Assembly (NCBI GenBank): GCA_024169445.1
Contig: JALKFA010000001.1
Location: 2,108,001 to 2,172,000, forward strand
DNA: 64,000 nucleotides
Direction of reading: 5' to 3'
Origin: Buttiauxella agrestis ATCC 33320
Lineage (GTDB): Bacteria > Pseudomonadota > Gammaproteobacteria > Enterobacterales > Enterobacteriaceae
Shown one piece after another: positions 27,541 to 38,872 of this stretch. The notes beneath the pieces are model-generated. The model did no database searches. It had not been told where the DNA came from and was given only the letters and a program-made list of their open reading frames with translations. Position 1 is the first letter of the stretch, and every line of letters begins with the position of its first letter. The translations under genes were made by a program, and so were the position numbers.

Positions 27541-29415
27541 ATGAAAGGACAAGAGACTCGTGGCTTCCAGTCCGAAGTGAAACAACTTCTGCACCTGATG
27601 ATCCACTCCCTCTATTCAAATAAAGAAATTTTCCTGCGTGAGCTGATCTCCAACGCCTCTGATGCGGCAGACAAACTGCGCTTCCGCGCGCTGTCTCATG
27701 CTGACTTGTATGAAGGTGACGGCGAACTGCGCGTGCGTGTCTCTTTCGATAAAGAAAAACGCACCCTGACGATTGCCGATAACGGCATCGGTATGACACG
27801 TGACGAAGCCATTGATCACCTCGGGACCATCGCAAAATCCGGGACCAAAGCGTTCCTGGAATCTATGGGTTCTGACCAGGCGAAAGATAGCCAACTGATT
27901 GGCCAGTTTGGTGTCGGCTTCTACTCTGCGTTTATCGTGGCTGATAAAGTCACCGTGCGCACCCGTGCGGCTGGTGTTCCAGCCGATCAAGCGGTGTTCT
28001 GGGAATCTGAAGGTGCGGGTGAATATACCGTCGCGGATATCACTAAAGCCGATCGCGGGACTGAAATTACCCTGCACCTGCGCGAAGGTGAAGACGAGTT
28101 CCTCGACGACTGGCGTGTGCGCAATGTTATCGGCAAATATTCCGACCACATCGCCTTGCCGGTTGAGATTGAAACCCGTGAAGAAAAAGACGGCGAAACC
28201 ATTCTCGGCTGGGAAAAAATCAACAAAGCTCAGGCTTTGTGGACTCGTAGCAAGTCTGAAATTAAAGACGAAGAGTACAACGAGTTCTACAAGCATGTAG
28301 CGCATGACTTCACCGACCCGCTGGCATACAGCCACAACCGTGTGGAAGGGAAACAAGAGTACACCAGCCTGCTGTACATCCCATCCCAGGCTCCGTGGGA
28401 CATGTGGAACCGTGACCATAAACACGGCCTGAAACTGTACGTGCAGCGCGTATTCATCATGGACGATGCTGAACAGTTCATGCCGAACTACCTGCGTTTC
28501 GTGCGCGGTCTGATAGATTCCAACGACCTGCCGCTGAACGTATCGCGTGAAATTCTGCAAGACAGCCGCGTAACGCAAAACCTGCGTAGCGCGCTGACCA
28601 AACGCGTATTGCAGATGCTGGAAAAACTGGCGAAAGACGACAGCGAAAAATACCAGACCTTCTGGAAAAACTTCGGCCTGGTGCTGAAAGAAGGCCCTGC
28701 TGAAGACAACGCCAACCAGGAAGCTATCGCTAAACTGCTGCGCTTTGCGACCACGCATAGCGATTCCGCTGCACAAACCGTGTCGCTGGAAGAGTACGTG
28801 TCACGCATGAAAGAAGGGCAGGAGAAGATTTACTACATCACCGCCGACAGCTATGCAGCCGCGAAAAGCAGCCCGCATCTGGAATTGCTGCGTAAGAAAG
28901 GCATCGAAGTATTGCTGCTTTCTGACCGCATCGACGAGTGGATGATGAGCTACCTGACCGAATTCGACGGCAAAATGTTCCAGTCAGTCAGCAAAACTGA
29001 CGAGTCGCTGGAAAAAATGGCCGACGAAGAAACTCCGGAAGCGAAAGAAGCTGAAAAAGCCCTTGAGCCGTTTGTTGATCGTGTGAAAACCCTGTTGGGC
29101 GAGCGTGTGAAAGAAGTGCGTCTGACGCACCGTTTGACCGACACGCCAGCTATTGTGACCACCGACAGCAACGACATGAGCACGCAAATGGCAAAACTGT
29201 TTGCTGCGGCGGGCCAGGAAGTGCCGGAAGTGAAGTACATCTTCGAGCTGAACCCGGATCACGGGCTGGTGAAACGCGTCGCGGATACCCAGGACGAAAC
29301 CCAGTTTGCTGAATGGGTTGAGTTGCTGCTTGATCAGGCGCTGTTAGCTGAACGCGGTACGCTGGAAGATCCAAACCAGTTTATCCGTCGTATGAACCAG
29401 CTGCTGGCTTCCTAA
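27541..29415 (+). CDS. htpG: HtpG, bacterial Hsp90 chaperone
   Basis: 624 aa, E. coli length. N-terminal GHKL ATPase domain ([37 protein letters not shown]), middle client-binding domain (about 230-500; [16 protein letters not shown]) and C-terminal dimerisation domain. MKGQETRGF is the family N-terminus. An ATG six bases upstream (27535) has better spacing to GAGG and would add only Met-Thr; either may be used. Controlled by the sigma-32 promoter just upstream. Confidence 0.97.
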   Translation: MKGQETRGFQSEVKQLLHLMIHSLYSNKEIFLRELISNASDAADKLRFRALSHADLYEGDGELRVRVSFDKEKRTLTIADNGIGMTRDEAIDHLGTIAKSGTKAFLESMGSDQAKDSQLIGQFGVGFYSAFIVADKVTVRTRAAGVPADQAVFWESEGAGEYTVADITKADRGTEITLHLREGEDEFLDDWRVRNVIGKYSDHIALPVEIETREEKDGETILGWEKINKAQALWTRSKSEIKDEEYNEFYKHVAHDFTDPLAYSHNRVEGKQEYTSLLYIPSQAPWDMWNRDHKHGLKLYVQRVFIMDDAEQFMPNYLRFVRGLIDSNDLPLNVSREILQDSRVTQNLRSALTKRVLQMLEKLAKDDSEKYQTFWKNFGLVLKEGPAEDNANQEAIAKLLRFATTHSDSAAQTVSLEEYVSRMKEGQEKIYYITADSYAAAKSSPHLELLRKKGIEVLLLSDRIDEWMMSYLTEFDGKMFQSVSKTDESLEKMADEETPEAKEAEKALEPFVDRVKTLLGERVKEVRLTHRLTDTPAIVTTDSNDMSTQMAKLFAAAGQEVPEVKYIFELNPDHGLVKRVADTQDETQFAEWVELLLDQALLAERGTLEDPNQFIRRMNQLLAS

Positions 29416-29420
29416 GTTCT

Positions 29421-29507
29421 TCCCCTCACCCTAACCCTCTCCCCTGGGAGAGGGAATCGCCATTATTCCCCCTCTCCTGGGGGAGAGGGTCGGGGTGAGG
29501 GCGTCCT
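29421..29507. repeat. CCCTCTCC-type intergenic palindrome after htpG
   Basis: CCCCTCACCCTAACCCTCTC...GGGAGAGGG, a short spacer, then CCCCTCTCC...GGGGGAGAGGG...GGGGTGAGGG. It is a large dyad also found at 32738-32819 and 37733-37891. All three lie at gene 3' ends. Confidence 0.85.
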
Positions 29508-29544
29508 AATCAACTAACCACTCCGAAATACCCGCCATTCTTGA

Positions 29545-30267
<723 letters not shown>

Positions 30268-30281
30268 TTCATTGCTGATAC

Positions 30282-30317
30282 AAAAAATACCGGGACGTGT
30301 TCCTGGTATTTTTTTGC
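30282..30317 (+). terminator. Intrinsic terminator of adk
   Basis: AAAAAATACCGGGA, loop, TCCTGGTATTTTTTT: a strong stem ending in a seven-base T-run, 15 bp after the adk stop. Confidence 0.9.
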
Positions 30318-30402
30318 CCAAATTTTGCCCTTTCGCTGTAATCGGTTTTCCTGAAGCACTTTTACGTTACAATTATCAGTAATTTGTTGATAAGGAGTGG
30401 AA

Positions 30403-31365
30403 ATGAATCAGGAAAAAGTGGGCATCTTACTGGCAAACCTCGGCACACCTGATGCCCCCACTCCGGCGGCGGTGAAACGCTACTTGCGCCAGTTTCTCAG
30501 CGACAAACGTGTCGTGGATACCCCGCGTTTAATCTGGTGGCCGCTATTACGTGGCGTGATTCTGCCGCTGCGTTCTGCCCGCGTAGCCAAACTTTATCAG
30601 TCTGTCTGGATGGACGAAGGCTCACCGCTGCTGGTGTATAGCCGTCGCCAGCAAGCTGCCCTGGCAGCACAACTGCCTGATACCCCCGTCGCACTCGGCA
30701 TGAGCTATGGCTCGCCATCGCTGAAAAGTGCCGTGGATGAACTTTTGTCCCACCACGTCGATCACATCGTTGTGTTGCCGCTGTATCCGCAGTTTTCTTG
30801 CTCGACGGTCGCCGCCGTCTGGGATGAATTAGGGCGCATTTTTGCCGACTACCGCTCGCTGCCGTCGATCTCGCTGATCCGCGACTACGCTGAAGATACC
30901 TCCTACATAAATGCGCTGGTGGCTTCGGTCAGGCACTCTTTCGCCCAACACGGTGAGCCGGATGTTTTGCTGCTTTCCTACCATGGCATTCCGCAGCGTT
31001 ATGCCAATGAAGGCGATGATTATCCGCAGCGCTGCCGCGACACCACGCGTGAGCTGCTTTCAGCACTCGAACTGCCACCTGAAAAAGTGATGATGACTTA
31101 CCAGTCACGCTTTGGGCGCGAGCCGTGGCTAATGCCGTACACCGACGAAACGCTAAAGATGCTGGCGGAAAAAGGGGTGAAACACATCCAGGTGATGTGC
31201 CCAGGTTTTTCAGCCGATTGCCTGGAAACGCTTGAAGAAATTGCGGTACAAAACCGTGAAGTTTTCATTGAAGCGGGTGGCACCAAATATGAATATATTC
31301 CTGCGCTTAACGACGATCCGGCACACATCGCCATGATGATGAATCTGGTAGATAAATATCGCTAA
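30403..31365 (+). CDS. hemH: Ferrochelatase
   Basis: 320 aa (E. coli 320). It inserts ferrous iron into protoporphyrin IX, the last step of haem synthesis, at the inner membrane. The active-site regions LLSYHGIP (His about 194) and [16 protein letters not shown] (Glu about 264 region) are intact. The ATG at 30403 follows AAGGAG by 5 bases; a GTG six bases upstream is inside the ribosome site. In E. coli aes lies between hemH and gsk; it is absent here and gsk follows after 64 bp. Confidence 0.97.
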   Translation: MNQEKVGILLANLGTPDAPTPAAVKRYLRQFLSDKRVVDTPRLIWWPLLRGVILPLRSARVAKLYQSVWMDEGSPLLVYSRRQQAALAAQLPDTPVALGMSYGSPSLKSAVDELLSHHVDHIVVLPLYPQFSCSTVAAVWDELGRIFADYRSLPSISLIRDYAEDTSYINALVASVRHSFAQHGEPDVLLLSYHGIPQRYANEGDDYPQRCRDTTRELLSALELPPEKVMMTYQSRFGREPWLMPYTDETLKMLAEKGVKHIQVMCPGFSADCLETLEEIAVQNREVFIEAGGTKYEYIPALNDDPAHIAMMMNLVDKYR

Positions 31366-31429
31366 TCCCGCTTATGGCCGTTAATGTGCTACCATTTCCG
31401 GCCTGATTAGCAACCTTTCGAACAACATC

Positions 31430-32734
31430 ATGAAATTTCCCGGCAAACGAAAATCCAAACACTACTTCCCTGTTAGCGCGCGGGACCCTCTTCTGCAACA
31501 GGTTCAGCCTGAACATGAAACTGGCACCTCCTGGATTGTCGGGATTGACCAAACGCTGGTGGATATTGAAGCAAAAGTGGATGACGAGTTTGTTCGTCGT
31601 TACGGTTTGAGTTTTGGCCATTCGCTGGTGATTGAAGATGATGTGGCCGAAGCCCTATATCAGGATCTGGTGAAAAAAGATCTGATTACTCATCAGTTTG
31701 CCGGTGGCACCATTGGTAACACCATGCATAACTATTCGGTATTAGCCGATGACCGCTCGGTGTTACTGGGCGTGATGTGCAGCAATATCGAAATTGGTAG
31801 CTACGCCTACCGCTATCTGTGCAACACCTCCAGCCGTACCGACCTCAACTACCTGCAAGGCGTGAATGGCGCGATTGGCCGCTGCTTTACGCTGATTGGC
31901 GAGCAGGGCGAACGCACCTTTGCCATCAGCCCTGGCCACATGAACCAGCTTCGCGCCGACAGCATTCCCGAAGAGGTGATTGCCGGTGCCTCCGCGCTGG
32001 TGCTGACTTCCTATCTGGTGCGTTGCAAAGACGGCGAGCCGATGCCGGAAGCGACCATGCAGGCTATCGCTTACGCGAAAAAGTACAACGTACCGGTGGT
32101 ACTCACACTCGGCACCAAATACGTTATCGCTGAAAACCCAGAATGGTGGCAGGCGTTCCTGAAAGAGCATGTCTCGATTCTGGCGATGAACGAAGAAGAA
32201 GGGCTGGCGCTGACTGGCGAAAACGATCCGCTGTTGGCGGCCGATAAGGCGCTGGATTGGGTCGATTTAGTCTTATGTACCGCGGGGCCGGTTGGGTTGT
32301 ACATGGCGGCCTTTACTGAAGAATCTGCTAAACGCACTACGCAGCATCCGCTATTGCCAGGGGCGATTGCTGAATTTAACCAGTACGAATTTAGCCGTGC
32401 GATGCGCCATAAAGATTGCCAGAACCCGAAGCGTATTTTCTCGCACATTGCGCCATATATGGGTGGGCCTGAGAAAATCATGAATACCAATGGCGCGGGT
32501 GATGGTGCGCTGGCGGCACTGCTGCACGATATTACAGCGAATAATTACCACCGTTCTAACGTGCCAAATTCCAGCAAACACCAGTTCACCTGGCTGACCT
32601 ATTCGTCTTTGGCACAGGTGTGTAAATACGCCAATCGCGTCAGCTATCAGGTGCTGAACCAGCATTCTCCGCGCCTGACTCGTGGGTTGCCCGAGCGTGA
32701 AGATAGCCTCGAAGAGTCTTACTGGGATCGCTAA
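31430..32734 (+). CDS. gsk: Inosine-guanosine kinase
   Basis: 434 aa, PfkB/ribokinase fold. The C-terminal anion hole and catalytic Asp are in NTNGAGDGALAALLHDI (Asp about 356). It phosphorylates guanosine and inosine to GMP and IMP in purine salvage. With apt and adk this makes three purine-nucleotide genes in about 12 kb. Convergent with ybaL. Confidence 0.95.
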   Translation: MKFPGKRKSKHYFPVSARDPLLQQVQPEHETGTSWIVGIDQTLVDIEAKVDDEFVRRYGLSFGHSLVIEDDVAEALYQDLVKKDLITHQFAGGTIGNTMHNYSVLADDRSVLLGVMCSNIEIGSYAYRYLCNTSSRTDLNYLQGVNGAIGRCFTLIGEQGERTFAISPGHMNQLRADSIPEEVIAGASALVLTSYLVRCKDGEPMPEATMQAIAYAKKYNVPVVLTLGTKYVIAENPEWWQAFLKEHVSILAMNEEEGLALTGENDPLLAADKALDWVDLVLCTAGPVGLYMAAFTEESAKRTTQHPLLPGAIAEFNQYEFSRAMRHKDCQNPKRIFSHIAPYMGGPEKIMNTNGAGDGALAALLHDITANNYHRSNVPNSSKHQFTWLTYSSLAQVCKYANRVSYQVLNQHSPRLTRGLPEREDSLEESYWDR

Positions 32735-32737
32735 TCA

Positions 32738-32819
32738 AACGCCCTCACCCTCTCCCCCAGGAGAGGGGACTATCCGGTTTTCTCCTTCTCCTGGGGGAGA
32801 AGGCCGGGATGAGGGCGCT
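32738..32819. repeat. CCCTCTCC-type palindrome between gsk and ybaL
   Basis: CGCCCTCACCCTCTCCCCCA...GGAGAGGGG, spacer, then CTCCTTCTCC...GGGGGAGAAGG and GGGATGAGGGCG. It lies between two convergent stops and could act as a bidirectional 3' end. Confidence 0.85.
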
Positions 32820-32821
32820 AA

Positions 32822-34480
32822 TCACACCACCGCTTTATCCAGCATTCCCATCATAGTATTAGCAATTTCACGCTCACCCATAACGACCTGATTGGCACCA
32901 CGTTCGGTGATGTAATTCACCTCATCGTCATAATGAGCGCGGGCAATAATCTCGATGTCCGGGCATTTCGCTCGCGCTGTCGCGACAATTTCACCGGCTT
33001 CGTAACCGTTCGGGATGGTCAACAACAACCAACGCGCGCAATCAAGATGGGCGAGATTCATGATCTCTTCATTGGCAGCATTCCCCAACACCGCACTGAT
33101 CCCACGCTCGCGCAGTTCATCAACCCGGCTACGTGAAGTTTCAATCACCACCAGTGGAATGCCTTGCGCTATTAATTTCTCGCCCAGCAAACTCCCTACG
33201 CGCCCAAACCCAACCAACAAGGCGTGATTGCAAATATCGACCGGGACTTGCTTCTCGTCCTCAATCACCTCTTCCAGCGTCTGCTCTTCCAGCGTTTCGG
33301 TTTTGGCGAGATAACGCTCAAGGATGGCAAACAAAATTGGATTGAGCATAATCGACAAAATCGCCCCGGCCAGCACCAGATTTTGCCCGGTCTGCGGCAA
33401 CAGATTCAGCGCCATTCCTAGCCCAGCCAGGATAAAGGCAAACTCACCAATCTGCGCAAGGCTTGTTGCAATGGTTAATGCGGTGCGTTGCGAGTGGCCG
33501 AACAGGCGCACCAGGAAGAAGGCCGCCAGGGATTTACCAAACACGATGATGGCGACAGTACCCAGCACCGCAAGCGGTTCCTGAATCAGAATCATTGGGT
33601 CGAATAACATGCCGACCGAAACAAAAAACAGCACCGCGAACGCGTCGCGTAGCGGCAGGGTGTCGTGTGCCGCGCGATGGCTCAGCTCAGATTCGTTGAG
33701 CACCATCCCGGCAAAGAACGCACCGAGTGCAAACGACACATCAAACAGCTCAACCGCGCCAAAAGCGATACCCAGCGCCAGCGCGAGAACCGCCAGCGTA
33801 AACAGCTCGCGTGAACCGGTCGCAGCACTACGTGCCAGAATCCACGGCACCAGACGGCGGCCAACAATCAGCATAATGGCGATAAACGCGACCACTTTGC
33901 CTATCGTCAAACCCATATCCAGTGACAACGAAGCCAGGCCTACGTCGCCTTTTTCCATCATTCCGGCAACTGCGGGCAGCAGAACCAGCGTTAACACCAT
34001 CACCAGATCTTCAACAATCAACCAGCCAATCGCGATTTGCCCGCGCTGGCTGTCAATTAATTGCCGCTCTTCCAGCGCCCGTAACAGCACCACGGTACTG
34101 GCGGTGGAAAGACACAGGCCGAACACGATACCGGTCATCAATGACCAGCCCATCAGCGATGAAAGCGCCATACCCAGCAGCGTCGCCACACCAATCTGGG
34201 CGATAGCTCCGGGGATGGCGATGGCCTTTACCGCCATCAAATCCTTTAAAGAGAAATGCAAACCAACGCCAAACATCAGCAAGATAACGCCCAGTTCGGC
34301 CAGTTCCGGGGCCAGTTTAGTGTCTGCGACAAAACCTGGCGTAAAAGGGCCAGCTAATACCCCAGCTAACAAATAGCCCACCAGTGGCGATATTCGCAGT
34401 TTGTTGGCGAGCATACCGAGTAAAAAGGCCAGGACAAGGCCTCCGACAATGGTGGTGATAAGCGGGGTGGCATGATGCAT
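32822..34480 (-). CDS. ybaL: YbaL, KefC-like monovalent cation/proton antiporter (CPA2)
   Basis: 552 aa (558 in E. coli). Twelve or so membrane helices (about 5-385) of the Na+/H+ exchanger fold, then a cytoplasmic TrkA-N/RCK domain (about 415-535) with the NAD-type Rossmann motif LLVGFGRVGSLLGEKL. Its ion and trigger are uncertain: it resembles KefB/KefC, the glutathione-gated K+ efflux systems, but lacks a KefF/G-like partner here. Family proteins are inner-membrane dimers. Confidence 0.93.
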   Translation of the reverse strand: MHHATPLITTIVGGLVLAFLLGMLANKLRISPLVGYLLAGVLAGPFTPGFVADTKLAPELAELGVILLMFGVGLHFSLKDLMAVKAIAIPGAIAQIGVATLLGMALSSLMGWSLMTGIVFGLCLSTASTVVLLRALEERQLIDSQRGQIAIGWLIVEDLVMVLTLVLLPAVAGMMEKGDVGLASLSLDMGLTIGKVVAFIAIMLIVGRRLVPWILARSAATGSRELFTLAVLALALGIAFGAVELFDVSFALGAFFAGMVLNESELSHRAAHDTLPLRDAFAVLFFVSVGMLFDPMILIQEPLAVLGTVAIIVFGKSLAAFFLVRLFGHSQRTALTIATSLAQIGEFAFILAGLGMALNLLPQTGQNLVLAGAILSIMLNPILFAILERYLAKTETLEEQTLEEVIEDEKQVPVDICNHALLVGFGRVGSLLGEKLIAQGIPLVVIETSRSRVDELRERGISAVLGNAANEEIMNLAHLDCARWLLLTIPNGYEAGEIVATARAKCPDIEIIARAHYDDEVNYITERGANQVVMGEREIANTMMGMLDKAVV

Positions 34481-34664
34481 TCAGTCTCCTTTCGTAACAA
34501 ATAAGATCCAATACTCTACTTTTAGTTTATGACAATTTTTTAATCGGTGTGGGTGTTAAATAAGTGATTTTTTAAGAAAAGGCGCATTTAGACAAAAATG
34601 GGTGCAGGAAGGGGGTTTTACAAGGTTAATCTCTAAAAGACATTGAGGAACATGCGGGAAGTGC

Positions 34665-34689
34665 AGGGCCAGAGAAACTATCTGGCCCT
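34665..34689. terminator. Hairpin at the 3' end of fsr
   Basis: AGGGCCAGA (34665-34673), loop, TCTGGCCCT (34681-34689), 5 bp from the fsr stop. It has a GC-rich perfect stem but little T-run on either strand. Confidence 0.55.
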
Positions 34690-34694
34690 TATAA

Positions 34695-35903
34695 CTAAGA
34701 CTTATGGCGATTGTCAGGCAGGAATATGGTCAATATGCCAAGAAGTGGCAGGAAAGCACATATTTTATAGACTAACTCGATACTTGTGTGGTCAGCCACT
34801 AAGCCCAATATCGCAGCGCCCAGCCCGCCCATGCCAAAGGCAAAACCGAAGAACAGCCCGGAAACCATACCGATACGTCCAGGCATCAGTTCTTGCGCGT
34901 AAACCAGAATAGCGGAAAATGCCGAGGCCAGAATAAAGCCGATAATTACTGTCAGTATGCCTGTCCAGTACAGCGAAACGTACGGCAGGAATAGCGTGAA
35001 TGGCGCGACACCCAGAATCGAACCCCAGATGACATACTTACGGCCAATTTTATCGCCAACAGGCCCGCCAATCACAGTTCCAGCGGCTACCGCAAACAAG
35101 AAGGCGAACAGATGGAACTGGGCGTTTTGTACTGACAAACCAAATTTGTGCATCAGATAGAAGGTGTAATAGCTGCTGATACTTGCCATATAAAAGTACT
35201 TAGAGAAAATCAGCACCAGCAACACACTCACCGCCTGAATCACTTTTTTGCGTGGCAGTGGGTTTACTACGGGAGCCGCAGTCTTACCTTTCGCCATACG
35301 ATGTTGCGCGGCATACCAGCGGCTAATTTGCAGCAAGACAATAATCGCCAACAGCGCAGCCAGTACAAACCAGCCGACGTTACCTTTGCCATACGGAGCA
35401 ATAATCAGCGCGGCCAACAACGGACCTAATGAACTACCGAAGTTGCCACCAACCTGGAACAGCGACTGCGCAAGACCATGGCGACCGCCGGATGCCATAC
35501 GCGCCACACGGGAGGATTCCGGGTGGAATACTGAAGAACCGGTGCCCACCAGGCCTGCTGCCAGTAGTACCATCGGGAAGCTACCCGCCAGGGCCAGAAT
35601 GACCAATCCGCAAAGTGTGAAGCACATGCCAATCGGCAATGACCATGGCATCGGGTATTTATCTGTGTAGTATCCTACCACCGGCTGAAGAAGCGATGAG
35701 GTGACCTGGAAGGTCAGCGTGATCATCCCTATCTGCACAAAACTCAGCGAGAACTCACTCTGTAGCAGCGGGTAGAGCGCCAGAATGAGCGACTGAATCA
35801 TATCGTTGAGCAAATGAGAAAGGCTGATTGCTCCTAAAATTCCGAACGCGGTGCGAGCCTTCTTAGGCTCAGGCGGTGCGAGAGTTTGTTCCGAGATTGC
35901 CAT
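34695..35903 (-). CDS. fsr: Fsr, fosmidomycin-resistance MFS efflux protein
   Basis: 402 aa, twelve membrane segments. Major-facilitator motif A is GDKIGRKYVIW at about 285 and the family-typical LLNDMIQSLILALYPLLQ is near the N-terminus. It exports fosmidomycin and probably other small hydrophilic compounds by proton antiport. Position beside ushA is as in E. coli; the two are divergent with 171 bp between. Confidence 0.94.
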   Translation of the reverse strand: MAISEQTLAPPEPKKARTAFGILGAISLSHLLNDMIQSLILALYPLLQSEFSLSFVQIGMITLTFQVTSSLLQPVVGYYTDKYPMPWSLPIGMCFTLCGLVILALAGSFPMVLLAAGLVGTGSSVFHPESSRVARMASGGRHGLAQSLFQVGGNFGSSLGPLLAALIIAPYGKGNVGWFVLAALLAIIVLLQISRWYAAQHRMAKGKTAAPVVNPLPRKKVIQAVSVLLVLIFSKYFYMASISSYYTFYLMHKFGLSVQNAQFHLFAFLFAVAAGTVIGGPVGDKIGRKYVIWGSILGVAPFTLFLPYVSLYWTGILTVIIGFILASAFSAILVYAQELMPGRIGMVSGLFFGFAFGMGGLGAAILGLVADHTSIELVYKICAFLPLLGILTIFLPDNRHKS

Positions 35904-36074
35904 AAGTACCTGTCATATATTGAGTGATTTATTATTATCCGGTTCACTGATGGAACCGTAGGAAATCATTACTCAGCTAACATACCTGCAGGCGTGAGCT
36001 GAATAAAGTCACAATCATAAAAATGATTAATCTATGCTAAACCCAGGCTTACTAATTAAATATGGAGATTTGCG

Positions 36075-37727
36075 ATGAAGTTCGTAGTGAAAGGGGTGAC
36101 CACGGCATTGCTGATGGCAGTCAGTCTGACCAGTGCATCGGCACTGGCATGGGAAAAAGATAAAACTTATAACATCACCATTCTGCACACCAACGATCAC
36201 CACGGTCATTTTTGGCGTAACGAACACGCCGAGTACGGCCTGGCTGCGCAAAAAACTCTGGTGGATAGTATTCGTAAAGAGGTGGCAGAGCAGGGAGGTA
36301 GTGTGCTGCTGCTGTCTGGTGGTGACATCAACACTGGTGTTCCCGAATCCGACTTGCAGGATGCGGAACCCGATTTCCGTGGCATGAATTTGATTGGCTA
36401 CGATGCGATGGCTATCGGCAACCATGAATTCGACAACCCGCTCACGGTGTTACGCCAACAAGAAAAATGGGCGAAATTCCCGCTACTTTCGGCCAATATT
36501 TACCAGAAAAGTACCGGTGAGCGACTGTTTAAACCGTGGGCCATCTTTAAGCCTCAGGGTATTAAAATTGCGGTGATCGGTTTAACCACCGACGATACGG
36601 CGAAAATTGGTAACCCTGAATACTTCACCGATATCGAATTCCGCAAACCTGCTGATGAAGCAAAACTGGTGATTCAGGAGCTGCAAACCACTGAAAAACC
36701 AGATGTGCTGATCGCTGCAACCCATATGGGCCATTACGATAACGGCCAGCACGGTTCCAACGCGCCAGGCGATGTGGAAATGGCTCGCAGCTTGCCTGCC
36801 GGGGCGCTGACCATGATTGTTGGCGGCCACTCACAAAACCCAGTGTGTATGGCTGCGGAAAACAAAAAGCAGGTTGATTACGTACCGGGTACACCGTGTG
36901 CGCCAGACAAACAAAACGGTATCTGGATTGTTCAGGCTCACGAGTGGGGCAAATACGTTGGCCGTGCCGATTTCGAGTTCCGCAACGGCGAGATGAAACT
37001 GGTGCATTACCAGTTAATCCCCATCAACCTGAAGAAAAAGATCACCTACGATAACGGTGAAAGCGAGCGCGTACTCTATACGCCGCAAATCCCTGAAAAC
37101 CAACAGATGCTCTCACTGTTGACGCCATTCCAGAATAAAGGCCAGGCGCAGCTTAATGTCAAAGTGGGTAGTGTGAACGGGCATCTGGAAGGCGATCGCA
37201 GCAAGGTTCGTTTTGTGCAAACTAACCTCGCACGTCTGTTACTGGCGGCACAAATGGCGCGTACCAGTGCCGACTTCGCCGTCATGAGCGGTGGTGGTAT
37301 CCGTGATTCGATTGAAGCAGGTGACATCACTTATAAAGATGTGCTGAAAGTGCAGCCGTTTGGCAACACCGTGACCTATATCGATATGACGGGCAAAGAT
37401 GTGGTTGAGTATCTGAGCGCGGTTGCGCAGAAGAAACCCGATTCCGGAGCCTATCCGCAGTTCTCGAATGTCAGCTTTGTGGCAACGGCCGCCGGTCTGC
37501 AAGATTTGAAAATCAAAGGTGAGCCAGTAGACCCTGCGAAAACATACCGCATGGCGACGCTGAACTTTAACGCTTCCGGTGGTAATAGTTATCCGGAAAT
37601 CGACAAAAAACCGGGATTTGTGAATACCGGGTTTGTGGATGCGGAAGTGTTGAAACAGTACATCGAGCAAAATTCTCCGCTTGATGTGAATGCTTACGAG
37701 CCGAAGGGCGAGGTGAGCTGGCAGTAA
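36075..37727 (+). CDS. ushA: UshA, periplasmic UDP-sugar hydrolase/5'-nucleotidase
   Basis: 550 aa, E. coli length. Signal peptide of about 25 residues (VTTALLMAVSLTSASALA). The metallophosphatase domain has TNDHHGH, GGDINTG, AIGNHEFDNP and GGHSQNP, giving the two-metal site; the C-terminal substrate domain begins near 365 with SGGGIRDSIEAG and ends with the nucleotide clamp. It degrades UDP-glucose and nucleotides outside the inner membrane so that nucleosides can be imported. Confidence 0.97.
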   Translation: MKFVVKGVTTALLMAVSLTSASALAWEKDKTYNITILHTNDHHGHFWRNEHAEYGLAAQKTLVDSIRKEVAEQGGSVLLLSGGDINTGVPESDLQDAEPDFRGMNLIGYDAMAIGNHEFDNPLTVLRQQEKWAKFPLLSANIYQKSTGERLFKPWAIFKPQGIKIAVIGLTTDDTAKIGNPEYFTDIEFRKPADEAKLVIQELQTTEKPDVLIAATHMGHYDNGQHGSNAPGDVEMARSLPAGALTMIVGGHSQNPVCMAAENKKQVDYVPGTPCAPDKQNGIWIVQAHEWGKYVGRADFEFRNGEMKLVHYQLIPINLKKKITYDNGESERVLYTPQIPENQQMLSLLTPFQNKGQAQLNVKVGSVNGHLEGDRSKVRFVQTNLARLLLAAQMARTSADFAVMSGGGIRDSIEAGDITYKDVLKVQPFGNTVTYIDMTGKDVVEYLSAVAQKKPDSGAYPQFSNVSFVATAAGLQDLKIKGEPVDPAKTYRMATLNFNASGGNSYPEIDKKPGFVNTGFVDAEVLKQYIEQNSPLDVNAYEPKGEVSWQ

Positions 37728-37732
37728 CTTTT

Positions 37733-37891
37733 CCCCCTCACCCTAACCCTCTCCCAAAGGAGAGGGGACTGTTCGGTATACCCATGTGGGAGAGGAAATT
37801 GTCCGGTATAGTTTTCTCCCTCTCCTGAGGGAGAGAGGACTGTTCGGGATGGTTTTCTCCCTCTCCTGGGGGAGAGGGCCGGGGTGAGGGC
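37733..37891. repeat. Expanded array of the CCCTCTCC-type repeat between ushA and an AraC gene
   Basis: Four related arms in about 160 bp: CTCTCCCAAAGGAGAGG, a degenerate CATGTGGGAGAGG, CTCCCTCTCCTGAGGGAG and CTCCCTCTCCTGGGGGAG, spaced by GACTGTTCGG-like linkers and closed by GGGGTGAGGG. The same unit is present as a single copy after htpG and after gsk. Confidence 0.85.
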
Positions 37892-37892
37892 A

Positions 37893-38780
37893 CTATTTCA
37901 GCGGCAATAAAATATCAGTCTGCTGCGCATGCTCAGGGTGGTTTTTATCCAGCTCCAGATAGCGGAAATAGACCGGGAAATCGCGCAACTCCTCACCACT
38001 TTGTGGCAACCACTGGCGGTAAAGATAGTAAACGCTTTCGCTGATACGCTCGTAGGCACCGACATGCCGAACTACCGCACAACGTCCACCAGGCAAGGTT
38101 TTGCAGATAACGCCTTGCGGGTTTTCTGGAACCTGGCCATTTGCTTCTTTACTCAGCTCCCCGCACACATCAAAGCGGAACTCATCGCCGGGTGTCGTGG
38201 CCGGGTCACTATACGGCACGCCGTAAGTCCCATGAGTGATGTAGTCTGAAAGCCCTGATGCTTTACGCCATTCAATAAACGTCGCAACGGTATTATTCAC
38301 CCGTAACGGGTCACCAAGATGTTCCAGTACCGCGACTTTCATTGGCTCAATGGTGATGATTTTCACATCCATATTCTCTAGCCTCTGCTGATTTTCCCGT
38401 CCGGGAAATTGAAAATGTACCTGCCAGTCGACCCAAATGGGATCTTTGCGAAATTCGCTGGGCGTCAGGCCGAAGGTGTTTTTGAAGGCACGGGAAAATG
38501 ATTCAGGATTCTCAAATCCGGCATCCAGGGCAATGTTTATCACCTTTTCCTGCGGATGGTTCACCAACCGCAAAGACGCTCTTTTCAAGCGCATTAGCGT
38601 GATGTAGCGACTGATACTGATGCCACAAAATAGGCTGAACTGGCGATGAAAGTGAAAACGAGAAAAACAGGCAACTTCACTGAGTTGCTCAACCGTTAAC
38701 GGGCTGTCCAGATGCTGTTCGACATAGGCAAAAACCTGTTCAAAACGCCGGGTATACAGATTGAGTCTATCGCTATTCAT
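37893..38780 (-). CDS. AraC-family regulator with a GyrI-like ligand-binding domain
   Basis: 295 aa. N-terminal AraC DNA-binding domain with two helix-turn-helix units (LTVEQLSEVACFSRFHFHRQ and VINIALDAGFENPESFSRAF, about residues 10-110), then a GyrI/BmrR-type domain (about 135-290; VAVLEHLGDP, PGGRCAVVRHVGAYERI). This is the Rob/SbmC-like architecture that often responds to cationic drugs or small hydrophobic ligands. The ATG at 38780 follows GGGAGGAAC; a longer frame is rejected. It is not present here in E. coli K-12. No obvious target beside it apart from ybaK. Confidence 0.9.
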   Translation of the reverse strand: MNSDRLNLYTRRFEQVFAYVEQHLDSPLTVEQLSEVACFSRFHFHRQFSLFCGISISRYITLMRLKRASLRLVNHPQEKVINIALDAGFENPESFSRAFKNTFGLTPSEFRKDPIWVDWQVHFQFPGRENQQRLENMDVKIITIEPMKVAVLEHLGDPLRVNNTVATFIEWRKASGLSDYITHGTYGVPYSDPATTPGDEFRFDVCGELSKEANGQVPENPQGVICKTLPGGRCAVVRHVGAYERISESVYYLYRQWLPQSGEELRDFPVYFRYLELDKNHPEHAQQTDILLPLK

Positions 38781-38872
38781 TGTTCCTCCCTCAAGACGCT
38801 TACTTTGCCTGCAGCACGTCGCTGCGTCCTGACTGAAATTGCTCTTTTGGGAGGATTGCGTGGGCATATCCG

